8,750 bases of DNA from JBMOLL01 sp049325415. GTDB lineage: Bacteria > Bacteroidota > Bacteroidia > Bacteroidales > GCA-2748055. The position numbers were made by a program, and so were the translations under genes. Position 1 is the stretch's first letter; each line of letters begins with the position of its first letter. The notes under the pieces are model-generated. The model had not been told where the DNA came from, searched no databases, and was given only the letters and a program-made list of their open reading frames with translations. This document shows positions 1-6,952 of this stretch, one piece after another. The stretch lies in NCBI GenBank assembly GCA_049325415.1, contig JBMOLL010000080.1:1-8750 (forward strand). Reading direction: 5' to 3'.

Positions 1-1
1 C

Positions 2-229
2 CATATGTGTGTTGAAGCGACTGTGAGGGCGGCGCACGACTTCGGATATACGGTCATTCTGGTAGCCGATGCCTGCACGACACGCACCCTGCAATACCAG
101 GATAAGATCATCACGGCAGAAAACGTCCATTTATCCACCCTGAAGACCCTCAAAGGTTCTTATTGCACCGTTGTTAATACCGATGAGTTGCTGAAGGATT
201 TTAAAAATCTGCTTCAGGCTGATAATTAA
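2..229 (+). CDS. Isochorismatase-family cysteine hydrolase, C-terminal fragment (5' end outside window)
   Basis: The reading frame is already open at the window edge and runs 75 codons to TAA, so this is the C-terminal part of a protein that would normally be about 180-200 residues. The visible part opens with HMCVEATVRAA, the catalytic-cysteine motif of the isochorismatase-like fold; the cysteine codon is at 8-10. It continues with the usual strand and loop VILVADACTT. The Asp and Lys of the Asp-Lys-Cys triad lie upstream and are not visible. The ATG at 5 is an internal methionine inside the motif, not a start. The family hydrolyses amides, ureas or vinyl ethers (nicotinamidase, isochorismatase, N-carbamoyl hydrolases); the substrate cannot be told from this fragment. 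A terminator-like hairpin at 313-347 suggests it ends a transcription unit. The family call is secure; the specific function is not. Confidence 0.85.
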   Translation, partial: HMCVEATVRAAHDFGYTVILVADACTTRTLQYQDKIITAENVHLSTLKTLKGSYCTVVNTDELLKDFKNLLQADN

Positions 230-246
230 GGAATAGAGAAGAAAAT

Positions 247-333
247 ATGTTAAAGTACCTGAAACGGATAGGGAAGAAAGCTATATCTGCGGTTATACAT
301 ATTCAGGAGTACTCTTCCGGTTCTGAAAGCTGA
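247..333 (+). CDS. Possible 28-residue cationic small ORF (doubtful)
   Basis: An ATG at 247 opens 28 codons ending at TGA 331-333. A purine-rich stretch (GAGAAG, 235-240) lies six bases ahead and could serve as a ribosome binding site. The peptide starts MLKYLKRIGKKAIS and has six Lys/Arg in its first 12 residues, so the N-terminal half could form a cationic amphipathic helix; the tail is serine-rich and uncharged apart from glutamates. The last six codons and the stop lie inside the left arm and loop of the hairpin at 313-347. Coding potential cannot be judged at this length and I recognise no family. It may be chance reading through the 3' untranslated region of the upstream hydrolase gene. 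Confidence 0.22.
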   Translation: MLKYLKRIGKKAISAVIHIQEYSSGSES

Positions 334-351
334 TAAGAACCGGAAGATTTT
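313..351 (+). terminator. Intrinsic terminator-like hairpin after the upstream hydrolase gene
   Basis: A perfect 12-bp inverted repeat: TCTTCCGGTTCT at 313-324 pairs with its complement at 336-347, with an 11-base loop at 325-335. It is followed by TTTT (348-351) and then G. The stem is stable with a CCGG core, but the T tract is short, so termination may be partial. It sits 84 bases after the hydrolase stop and 59 bases before the efflux operon, where a boundary between transcription units is expected. Confidence 0.65.
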
Positions 352-409
352 GTAATGATTTTATCAGGAATCCATGCCGCTGTAGGCATAAACACTAAAC
401 AACCCTCAA

Positions 410-3400
410 ATGTTAGATGCCATTATTAAGTTCAGTATCCGAAATAAGCTGCTTATTGTACTTTCTACCCTGACCATTGCAGCATTCGGAGTGTATTCAC
501 TCATGCATATCCCTGTTGGTGCGGTACCTGATATCACCAACAATCAGGTACAGGTCATTACCACTTCGGGCAACCTGTCGACCCAGGATGTGGAACAGTT
601 CATAACCTATCCAGTGGAACTGGAAATGGCCAATCTGCCCGGAGTGAAGGAAATACGCTCGGTATCCAAGTTTGGCCTTTCGGTTGTGACCATTGTCTTT
701 GAAGAAAGGATGGGGACCTATCTTCCCCGGCAACTGATCGCCGAGAAAATTAAAAGTGCCAGCGAAAACATCCCGGAGGGCTTCGGAACGCCGGTGATGG
801 GGCCAATTACCACTGGTCTCGGAGAGATCTACCAGTATATTCTTGATAAAAAGCCCGGTTACGAGAGCCGTTATACACCAATGGAGCTTCGGACCATTCA
901 GGACTGGATCGTAAAACGACAGTTGTCGGGGATCTCAGGGGTGGTTGAAATAAATTCCTGGGGTGGATATGCCCGGCAGTATGAAGTCGCCGTCAATCCG
1001 GAAAGGCTCAAAGCCCTGGGGATATCCCTGATCGAAGTATTCGATGCCGTTCAGAAAAATAACAGCATTGCCGGGGGAGCCTATATTGAAAAACAGAATC
1101 AGAGTTTCTTTATCAGAGGAGAGGGACTGGTAAAGAACCTGGACGATATCGGGGCCATCGTTGTCAGGAATAAGGATGGTATACCTGTTCTGGTAAGGGA
1201 TCTTGCAACAGTCCAGTTCGGCCATGCGAACCGTTTTGGGGCAATAACCGCAAACGGGGAAGGGGAGAAGGTGCTGGGTCAGATCATGATGCTTAAGGAT
1301 GCCAACTCCAAACAGGTGATTGATGAGGTGAAGAGACGGGTGGCGGAAATACAGCCTACCCTTCCCGAAGGTGTTTATATCAATCCGATCCTCGAAAGAA
1401 GCGAACTGATCGGAAAAACAACCACAACGGTGGCCGAGAACCTTATTCTGGGCTGCCTGATCGTGATTTTTGTGGTTGTTCTTCTGCTTGGGAATATCCG
1501 CTCAGGCCTGGTGATCGCTTCCCTGATCCCTCTTGCCCTGCTGTTTACCATTTCCATGATGTACATCTTCGGGATCGATGCCAACCTGATGAGCCTGGGT
1601 GCTATCGACTTCGGGATAATCATCGACGGGGCAGTGATAATCGTGGAGTTTATCGCCATTAAGATGAATGCCAGCAGGGAGGATCTTTCATTGATGGAAC
1701 GGGGTAAAAAACAGACCCTGATCGATAGCCTCACCTTCGACGGGGCTTCTCGAATGATGAGCTCTGCCATCTTTGGCCAGTTTATTATCCTTGTGGTATT
1801 CATTCCGATCCTTTCTCTTACCGGCGTGGAAGGAAAAATGTTCAGGCCCATGGCCCTGGCTTTCAGTTTTGCCCTGATCGGGGCCATCATTTTCTGCTTT
1901 ACATGGTTACCGGTGGCAGCCGCACTCTTCCTGAAACCTGAAAAAGAAAAGAAGAGGGACATCTCAGCCTGGATCATGAAAATAGCCTACCGCAGTTATA
2001 AACCAGTTATTGAGTGGTCGTACGACCATAAAAAGATTATCCTCGGTATGGCTGTTGCCTCCCTTGTCTTTACCCTCTTCCTGTTCTCCAGGATGGGCGG
2101 GGAATTTGTTCCGACCCTGGATGAAGGGGATTTTGTGATCCAGCCGGTGCTGAAAACAGGAACCTCCCTGTCGAAGACCGTGGAAACAACCACACAGATG
2201 GAACAGATCCTGAAAAGCCAGTTCCCTGAAATCGACCAGATCGTATGCCGCATTGGCGCAGCTGAGGTACCAACCGATCCCATGTCGATGGAAGAGATCG
2301 ATATGATCATCAAACTGAAACCACGGGAAGAATGGGTTTCGGCAAAAAGCAAGGAGGAGCTTGCCGATCTGTTTAAGGAAGCCCTGCTCGTGCTGCCAGG
2401 GATCGATTACGAATTTACTCAGCCGATTGAAATGCGCTTCAATGAGCTCATTACCGGCGTAAGAGCGGATGTAGCCGTCAAAGTATTCGGTGAGGATCTG
2501 GACATCCTTGCCGAAAAAGCGGTGGAAATCAAGAAACTTATTGAAAACATTGAGGGTGCTGCAGATATTATCGTCGAAAAAACCGCCGGTCTGCCCCAGA
2601 TGAGCGTTCGATACAATCGTGAGAAACTGGCGCGTTATGGCTTGAATGTCAGTGATATGAATGAGTATCTCACCATGGCTTTCGGAGGAAAGATGGCCGG
2701 CAGTGTTTTTGAGGGGGAGAAACGTTTCGACATGGTCCTCCGATTGCCCCGGGAATTCCGTAAAGACCTGGATAATATCAGGAACCTTGCTGTAAACCTG
2801 GATAACGGGAACCAGGTGCCCTTGTCGGAACTGGCAATGATTGATTATTCGAGCGGACCGGCAAAAATCTCCCGCGATAACACTCACCGGCGGGTTGTCG
2901 TCTCCATCAATGTGAGGAACAGGGATATGCAATCGGTGGTGATGGATGTGCAGAAGGTAATCGGGGATAAACTGGTTCTTCCGCCGGGATACTATGTAGA
3001 ATACGGCGGACAGTTCGAAAATCTGCAGAACGCCTCCCGGCGCCTGAAAATTGCAGTTCCTGTAGCCTTGCTGATCATTTTCATCTTCCTGCACTTTGCC
3101 TTCAAATCGCTCAAGGAAGCGGCCATGGTTTTCTCGGCCATTCCCCTGGCTACGGTGGGGGGCGTACTGCTCCTGTGGATCCGGGGAATGCCGTTCAGTA
3201 TCTCTGCTGGCGTAGGGTTTATTGCCCTGTTTGGTATCGCCGTACTGAACGGGATCGTTCTGATCGAATATCTGAAAGAACTGAAAGATCACGGGATCAC
3301 CGATATGAGGGAAAGGATCATGACCGGGACCCGGCAGAGGCTCAGACCGGTGATGCTTACAGCCTCTGCTGCTGCACTGGGTTTTCTTCCCATGGCCATT

Positions 3401-4750
3401 TCAACCTCCGCGGGAGCCGAGGTTCAGCGTCCGCTGGCCACGGTGGTGATCGGCGGACTGGTTACCTCAACCATGCTGACCATGATCGCACTGCCCCTGC
3501 TATATGCCATTTTTGATTCGATAACCGGCATACAACTATGGCCCCTGAAGTTCAAACGGGGAACTGGCGCCATCCTTCTCCTGCTGCTGTTGCCGGCAGC
3601 CGGTCTTTCCGGTCAGAATAAAGTCATTACGCTGGATGAAGCAATCTCAATATCCATGGTCAATAACCGGGAATTTCAACAAATGGAACTCAGCAGTGCG
3701 GAGAGTTCGGTATTGGTGTCTTCCGCCTTCAGTATTCCCAAAACCGGTGTTTATTACAGCTACGACCAGAATAACATTGCAGCAAACGATTATCCTATCG
3801 GTGTATTTGGGATTGAACAGAGTTTCGATTTTCCCGGCCTGTATTTTGCCCGGCGAAACATGCTCCGTGTTGAAGCAGAGATGAGCAGGCTGTCAAGGGA
3901 TCGCTTTGAGCTGAACCTCAGAAAAGAGGTTTCCCTCGCCTGGTACCGCCTTGTTTATCTCCAGAACAGGGACAGGCGCTTCGCTGAAATGGATTCGCTT
4001 TACAGGAAACTGGCCGATGGGGCCGCTACCAGCTTTGAAGTCGGGGAAAGTGCTTACCTCGATCTGCTCAATGCCAGGACGGCTCTCGGAAGGATTAGTC
4101 TGGAAAGAGCCAGAAATGCCCAGGAAATTGCCGATGCTGAAGGCAGACTTAACAGCCTGCTTCAGTATGATACGCTATGCACTGTTCCCGATCTGCCCCT
4201 CGAACAGGTGATCCCGGTAAACAAGGATACCCTAAGCGATCCGGGGCTTGCCCTGGCCGAGCAGACCGTTGCCGGAATGAAATCAAGGATAGCCGTGGAG
4301 AAGAATGCCCTGCTGCCCGGGATCAATCTCGGATATTTCAGCGGTACCAATACCTACCCCGGTGCCAGTATTTATAACGGCTATGTGGTGGGCCTGTCGC
4401 TGCCGATCTTCTTCAGCGAATACCGTTCACGGATCAGGGCCGGGAAACTGGCTTACGATGCATCCCTGGCGGGCCGCGATAACTACCTGGTAAAAAGGCA
4501 GGAACGACTGGCCTCGCTGCAGAATGAGCTTTCGGCCCGACTGGCCGCTTTGGAACAATACCGGCAGACGGAAAGCCTCCTGGCCGGCGAACTGCTGAAA
4601 GTGGCACGGATCAGCTATGAAAAGGGCGATATCGATTTTTACAGGTATATACAAAGTATTGATCAGGCTAATTCCATTTATCTGAATTACCTTGATAACC
4701 TGGCTGCCTATAATGCCACAGCCCTTGAACTGCAATATTTTACACTTTGA
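410..4750 (+). CDS. Heavy-metal efflux RND pump (CzcA/CusA type) fused to a TolC/CzcC-type outer-membrane channel
   Basis: Exports metal cations from periplasm or cytoplasm across the outer membrane, driven by proton influx. At 1446 residues it is about 400 longer than ordinary CzcA/CusA (about 1040). Residues 1-1037 form a complete HME-RND pump: TM1 about 11-31, first porter domain about 32-340, TM2 about 345-362, TM4 with DFGIIIDGAV at 400-409 (D400 and D406 are the proton-relay candidates) and E413, TM7 about 542-561, then FVPTLDEGDF at 566-575, second porter domain to about 878, TM8 about 882-900 and TM9-12. The second porter holds FNELITG (677-683), typical of CzcA rather than CusA. Residues 1047-1068 are a basic plus leucine-rich signal-peptide-like segment. 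Residues 1074-1446 are an outer-membrane efflux domain starting TLDEAI, with two long helical repeats. The adaptor gene follows after 12 bases. The family is certain; divalent-cation specificity is inferred. Oddity: the usual Asn after the TM4 Val-Glu is Phe414. Confidence 0.95.
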   Translation: MLDAIIKFSIRNKLLIVLSTLTIAAFGVYSLMHIPVGAVPDITNNQVQVITTSGNLSTQDVEQFITYPVELEMANLPGVKEIRSVSKFGLSVVTIVFEERMGTYLPRQLIAEKIKSASENIPEGFGTPVMGPITTGLGEIYQYILDKKPGYESRYTPMELRTIQDWIVKRQLSGISGVVEINSWGGYARQYEVAVNPERLKALGISLIEVFDAVQKNNSIAGGAYIEKQNQSFFIRGEGLVKNLDDIGAIVVRNKDGIPVLVRDLATVQFGHANRFGAITANGEGEKVLGQIMMLKDANSKQVIDEVKRRVAEIQPTLPEGVYINPILERSELIGKTTTTVAENLILGCLIVIFVVVLLLGNIRSGLVIASLIPLALLFTISMMYIFGIDANLMSLGAIDFGIIIDGAVIIVEFIAIKMNASREDLSLMERGKKQTLIDSLTFDGASRMMSSAIFGQFIILVVFIPILSLTGVEGKMFRPMALAFSFALIGAIIFCFTWLPVAAALFLKPEKEKKRDISAWIMKIAYRSYKPVIEWSYDHKKIILGMAVASLVFTLFLFSRMGGEFVPTLDEGDFVIQPVLKTGTSLSKTVETTTQMEQILKSQFPEIDQIVCRIGAAEVPTDPMSMEEIDMIIKLKPREEWVSAKSKEELADLFKEALLVLPGIDYEFTQPIEMRFNELITGVRADVAVKVFGEDLDILAEKAVEIKKLIENIEGAADIIVEKTAGLPQMSVRYNREKLARYGLNVSDMNEYLTMAFGGKMAGSVFEGEKRFDMVLRLPREFRKDLDNIRNLAVNLDNGNQVPLSELAMIDYSSGPAKISRDNTHRRVVVSINVRNRDMQSVVMDVQKVIGDKLVLPPGYYVEYGGQFENLQNASRRLKIAVPVALLIIFIFLHFAFKSLKEAAMVFSAIPLATVGGVLLLWIRGMPFSISAGVGFIALFGIAVLNGIVLIEYLKELKDHGITDMRERIMTGTRQRLRPVMLTASAAALGFLPMAISTSAGAEVQRPLATVVIGGLVTSTMLTMIALPLLYAIFDSITGIQLWPLKFKRGTGAILLLLLLPAAGLSGQNKVITLDEAISISMVNNREFQQMELSSAESSVLVSSAFSIPKTGVYYSYDQNNIAANDYPIGVFGIEQSFDFPGLYFARRNMLRVEAEMSRLSRDRFELNLRKEVSLAWYRLVYLQNRDRRFAEMDSLYRKLADGAATSFEVGESAYLDLLNARTALGRISLERARNAQEIADAEGRLNSLLQYDTLCTVPDLPLEQVIPVNKDTLSDPGLALAEQTVAGMKSRIAVEKNALLPGINLGYFSGTNTYPGASIYNGYVVGLSLPIFFSEYRSRIRAGKLAYDASLAGRDNYLVKRQERLASLQNELSARLAALEQYRQTESLLAGELLKVARISYEKGDIDFYRYIQSIDQANSIYLNYLDNLAAYNATALELQYFTL
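3548..3613 (+). other. Internal signal-peptide-like segment at the pump/channel junction
   Basis: Codons 1047-1068 of the fusion read as a positively charged start (K1047, K1049, R1050), a hydrophobic core (AILLLLLLP, 1054-1062) and a small-residue end (AAGLSG, 1063-1068) just before Q1069 and the channel domain. That is the n-, h- and c-region plan of a Sec signal peptide. Possible signal peptidase I sites are after G1065 or G1068. There is no cysteine here, so a lipoprotein site as in CusC/OprM is excluded. If uncut, the segment is a thirteenth membrane helix that carries the chain to the periplasm. I see no in-frame ATG, GTG or TTG between the last pump helix and the basic stretch, so separate initiation of the channel is unlikely. 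Confidence 0.7.
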
Positions 4751-4762
4751 GCAAATACTAAA

Positions 4763-5911
4763 ATGAGAAAATACATCATAATGAAAAGAATGATTAAGCA
4801 AGCTGTCCCTATAATCATGGCCTCTGTTCTGCTGCTTTCATGCGGAAAAAAGAGCGGGACAGAAACCGGAACGGACAGCGAAGACCCAGGGCAGTTGATC
4901 AGCCTCACTGCAGAACAGTTTATTTCTTCGGGCATGGTCATCGGTACTGCCGGGAAAATGTCCTTTGAGAAACCGGTCAGATTAAATGCCTACCTTAAAG
5001 TTCCGCCTCAGGGGATGGTTTCCGTGGGAACACTTCTTCCGGGAGAAATCACGTATTTTCCCCATTCAGCCGGATCGCATGTGAATAAAGGTGAAACACT
5101 GTTCAGGATCAGAAGCCTGGAAATAATCCGCATGCAACAGGAATATATTGAAGCAGGAAGCAGGCTGGAGACCCTGAAAGCTGATTATTTCAGACAGAAG
5201 GACCTGTCGGCGGAGCAGATCGCATCGGAGAAGACACTTATGGCTGCCGAAAGCGAATACCTCAGTATGCAGGCAAAATTTGCCGCATTGAAATCAACAC
5301 TTCTCCTGGCCAATATTCCCCTGCCGGAAGCCGGCCGCCCCTTTGTTTCGGAATTAGTTGTTACTTCACCAGTGGATGGTTATATCACGCGTACCGAAGC
5401 AGTTACCGGCCAGTACGTGGAACCGCAGTCCATGGTGCTGGAACTGATCGATCCCGGGATGATCCGTCTTGAACTGAATGTGTATGAGAAGGATGTGCTC
5501 TTACTTGAAAAAGGGATGGAGGTCAGATTCTTCCATCCCGACAACCGGGAGCGTGTTTACCGGGGAAAGCTGGAAACAGTGGGTAAATCGGTGGATCCCT
5601 CTACGCACACAATTCCCTGTTATGCCTCCCTGGATGGAGAAGATAAATCGGGACTGGTAAATGGGATGTTTATGGAAGCGGAAATAATACTTTCGAAAAG
5701 AGAGGTCATCGCCGTGCCGGCGGAATCTGTCCTAAAGGGGAGTGAGAAATCCTACCTGTTAAAAGTCGATTCGAGGGAAGGGAACAGGATCCGGTTCAGC
5801 AGGATAGAAGTGGAACCCGGTGAACTTTATATGGGATATGTTGAAATACAGGGTATTCAGGAGGAGGATTCAGTACTTGTCAGGGGAGCCTATAATCTTA
5901 TTGTCGAATAG
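4763..5911 (+). CDS. Heavy-metal efflux RND periplasmic adaptor lipoprotein (CusB/CzcB type membrane fusion protein)
   Basis: The adaptor joins the inner-membrane pump to the outer-membrane channel and is encoded next to its partner. It has 382 residues, complete for the family. An N-terminal lipoprotein signal ends in LLLS-C27, so the mature protein is predicted to be lipid-anchored at Cys27. Starting at ATG 4763 gives a 26-residue leader; the in-frame ATGs at 4781 (20-residue leader, MKRMIKQ) and 4790 are equally plausible, and 4781 gives the more usual leader. After it come the first half of the lipoyl/barrel-sandwich domain (GSHVNKGETLFRI, about 110-122), an alpha-helical hairpin rich in Glu, Lys and Leu (about 125-180), the second lipoyl half (SPVDGYITRTEAVTGQYVEP, about 209-228), then the beta-barrel and membrane-proximal domains. 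No His-rich or Met-rich metal-binding tail is visible. The 12-base gap from the pump gene argues for one transcript. The family is secure; the metal is unknown. Confidence 0.93.
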   Translation: MRKYIIMKRMIKQAVPIIMASVLLLSCGKKSGTETGTDSEDPGQLISLTAEQFISSGMVIGTAGKMSFEKPVRLNAYLKVPPQGMVSVGTLLPGEITYFPHSAGSHVNKGETLFRIRSLEIIRMQQEYIEAGSRLETLKADYFRQKDLSAEQIASEKTLMAAESEYLSMQAKFAALKSTLLLANIPLPEAGRPFVSELVVTSPVDGYITRTEAVTGQYVEPQSMVLELIDPGMIRLELNVYEKDVLLLEKGMEVRFFHPDNRERVYRGKLETVGKSVDPSTHTIPCYASLDGEDKSGLVNGMFMEAEIILSKREVIAVPAESVLKGSEKSYLLKVDSREGNRIRFSRIEVEPGELYMGYVEIQGIQEEDSVLVRGAYNLIVE

Positions 5912-5943
5912 GCTGCCGGGTAAGGGGTACTTCCGTTTTTTCT

Positions 5944-5951
5944 TATCTTTG
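5944..5951 (+). promoter_or_regulatory. Bacteroidota-type -7 promoter element (TATCTTTG) for the transaldolase operon
   Basis: TATCTTTG matches the TAnnTTTG consensus of the primary sigma factor of Bacteroidota and ends 21 bases before the transaldolase ATG. Transcription would start near 5957-5960, giving a leader of only about 15 bases (AATAAAGCGCAAAATAT), A-rich and without a Shine-Dalgarno sequence. The partner -33 TTTG is not found at the expected distance (around 5920-5925 reads GTAAGGG), so the promoter may be weak or depend on another factor. No clear terminator separates it from the adaptor gene, and read-through is possible. Confidence 0.65.
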
Positions 5952-5972
5952 CACGAATAAAGCGCAAAATAT

Positions 5973-6932
5973 ATGAATGTACTCGAACAACTGAAGACTT
6001 TCACACAGGTTGTCGCCGATACCGGAGACTTTGAAAGCATGCGGCAATTCAGGCCCGTGGATGCGACGACGAATCCCTCGCTGATTTTCGCTGCCGCACA
6101 AAAAATAGAATACCGGCATCTCGTTGAAAATGCTGCAGCCTATGGACGGAAAAAAGGCAGTTCTGCCGATGAAAGGCTATCCCACACAATGGACATGCTT
6201 TCCGTTCTGTTCGGTGCAGAAATTCTGAAAATTGTTCCCCGCAGGGTATCCACGGAGGTCGACGCCCGGCTGTCTTTCAATTTGGAAGGAACAATTGCCA
6301 AAGCCAGGAAATTAATCGGGCTTTATGAGGAAATGGGGATCAGTCGGGAGAAGATCCTGATTAAAATTGCAAGCACCTGGGAAGGTGTGAAAGCTGCAGA
6401 AGTGCTTGAAAAAGAAGGGATACACTGTAACCTGACCCTGCTCTTCAGCAAAGCCCAGGCCATTGCCTGCGCTGAATCGGGTGTTCAGCTTATCTCACCC
6501 TTTGTGGGAAGGATATACGACTGGTACAAGAAGGAAAGAGGTGTCGACCATATTCCGGGATCTGAAGATCCGGGCGTATTGTCGGTCAGGGAAATATTTC
6601 ATTATTATAAAAAGTTTGGATACCGGACCGAGGTGATGGGGGCTTCTTTCAGGAATACGGAGGAAATTACGGAACTGGCCGGTTGCGACCTTCTCACCAT
6701 TTCACCCCAGTTGCTGGCCGAACTGGAAAAAAGTGAAGCACATCTGGAAAGGAAACTTGACAGCCGTGATTCAGCTTCCCTAAAACTGGAAAAGATCCAT
6801 CTCGACCAGAAGGATTTTCTGTGGATGCATAATGAGGATGCCATGGCTGTTGAAAAGCTTTCCGACGGGATACGGCGCTTTGCTGCCGACCTGGTGAAAC
6901 TTGAGCAGTTTATCGGCGCTGAAATAAAATAA
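5973..6932 (+). CDS. tal: Transaldolase, class I (TalB type)
   Basis: Moves a dihydroxyacetone unit from sedoheptulose-7-phosphate to glyceraldehyde-3-phosphate, giving erythrose-4-phosphate and fructose-6-phosphate in the non-oxidative pentose phosphate pathway (cytoplasm). At 319 residues it matches E. coli TalB (317) end to end. The Schiff-base lysine is K131 in ILIKIASTWEG. The acid/base partners are D16 in VVADTGD and E95 in RVSTEVDARLS, with N34 in DATTNPSL. F177 in LISPFVGR is the residue whose change to Tyr converts TalB to a fructose-6-phosphate aldolase; here it is Phe, so ordinary transaldolase activity is expected. The C-terminal third contains VMGASFRN and the SEAHLERKL region. 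The start at 5973 agrees with the family N-terminus and lies just after the promoter. It is the first gene of an operon, followed after 20 bases by a sugar-phosphate isomerase. Confidence 0.97.
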   Translation: MNVLEQLKTFTQVVADTGDFESMRQFRPVDATTNPSLIFAAAQKIEYRHLVENAAAYGRKKGSSADERLSHTMDMLSVLFGAEILKIVPRRVSTEVDARLSFNLEGTIAKARKLIGLYEEMGISREKILIKIASTWEGVKAAEVLEKEGIHCNLTLLFSKAQAIACAESGVQLISPFVGRIYDWYKKERGVDHIPGSEDPGVLSVREIFHYYKKFGYRTEVMGASFRNTEEITELAGCDLLTISPQLLAELEKSEAHLERKLDSRDSASLKLEKIHLDQKDFLWMHNEDAMAVEKLSDGIRRFAADLVKLEQFIGAEIK

Positions 6933-6952
6933 TTGGTCTGATCCGACATTAT

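Noticed and set aside
374..389. Short inverted repeat ATGCC/GGCAT with a 6-base loop before the pump start
   Set aside because: Only five base pairs, easily expected by chance, and not followed by a T tract or placed over the ribosome binding region.
1375..1977. A 200-codon minus-strand frame opposite pump transmembrane helices
   Set aside because: Its Ile/Ser/Arg-rich composition mirrors the hydrophobic helices coded on the other strand, and no motif is recognisable.
1964..3292. A 442-codon open frame on the minus strand, opposite the pump gene
   Set aside because: It is fully antisense to conserved pump sequence, is rich in His, Gln, Phe and Asp as expected from reading that strand, and shows no family motif. 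It is a shadow of the real gene.
3175..3516. A 113-codon plus-strand frame within the pump gene
   Set aside because: It overlaps the conserved TM9-12 coding region in another frame and has Arg/Asp-rich, non-protein-like composition.
3538..3595. Possible internal start (ATG at 3538) for a separate channel protein
   Set aside because: The ATG is out of frame with the channel domain and its frame closes after about 28 codons. The long frame is continuous across the junction, so the fusion is genuine at the sequence level.
5912..5943. Possible terminator (GGGTAAGGGG ... TTCCGTTTTTT) after the adaptor gene
   Set aside because: There is a T run at 5936-5941 but no convincing complementary stem before it; pairing is limited to a few bases.
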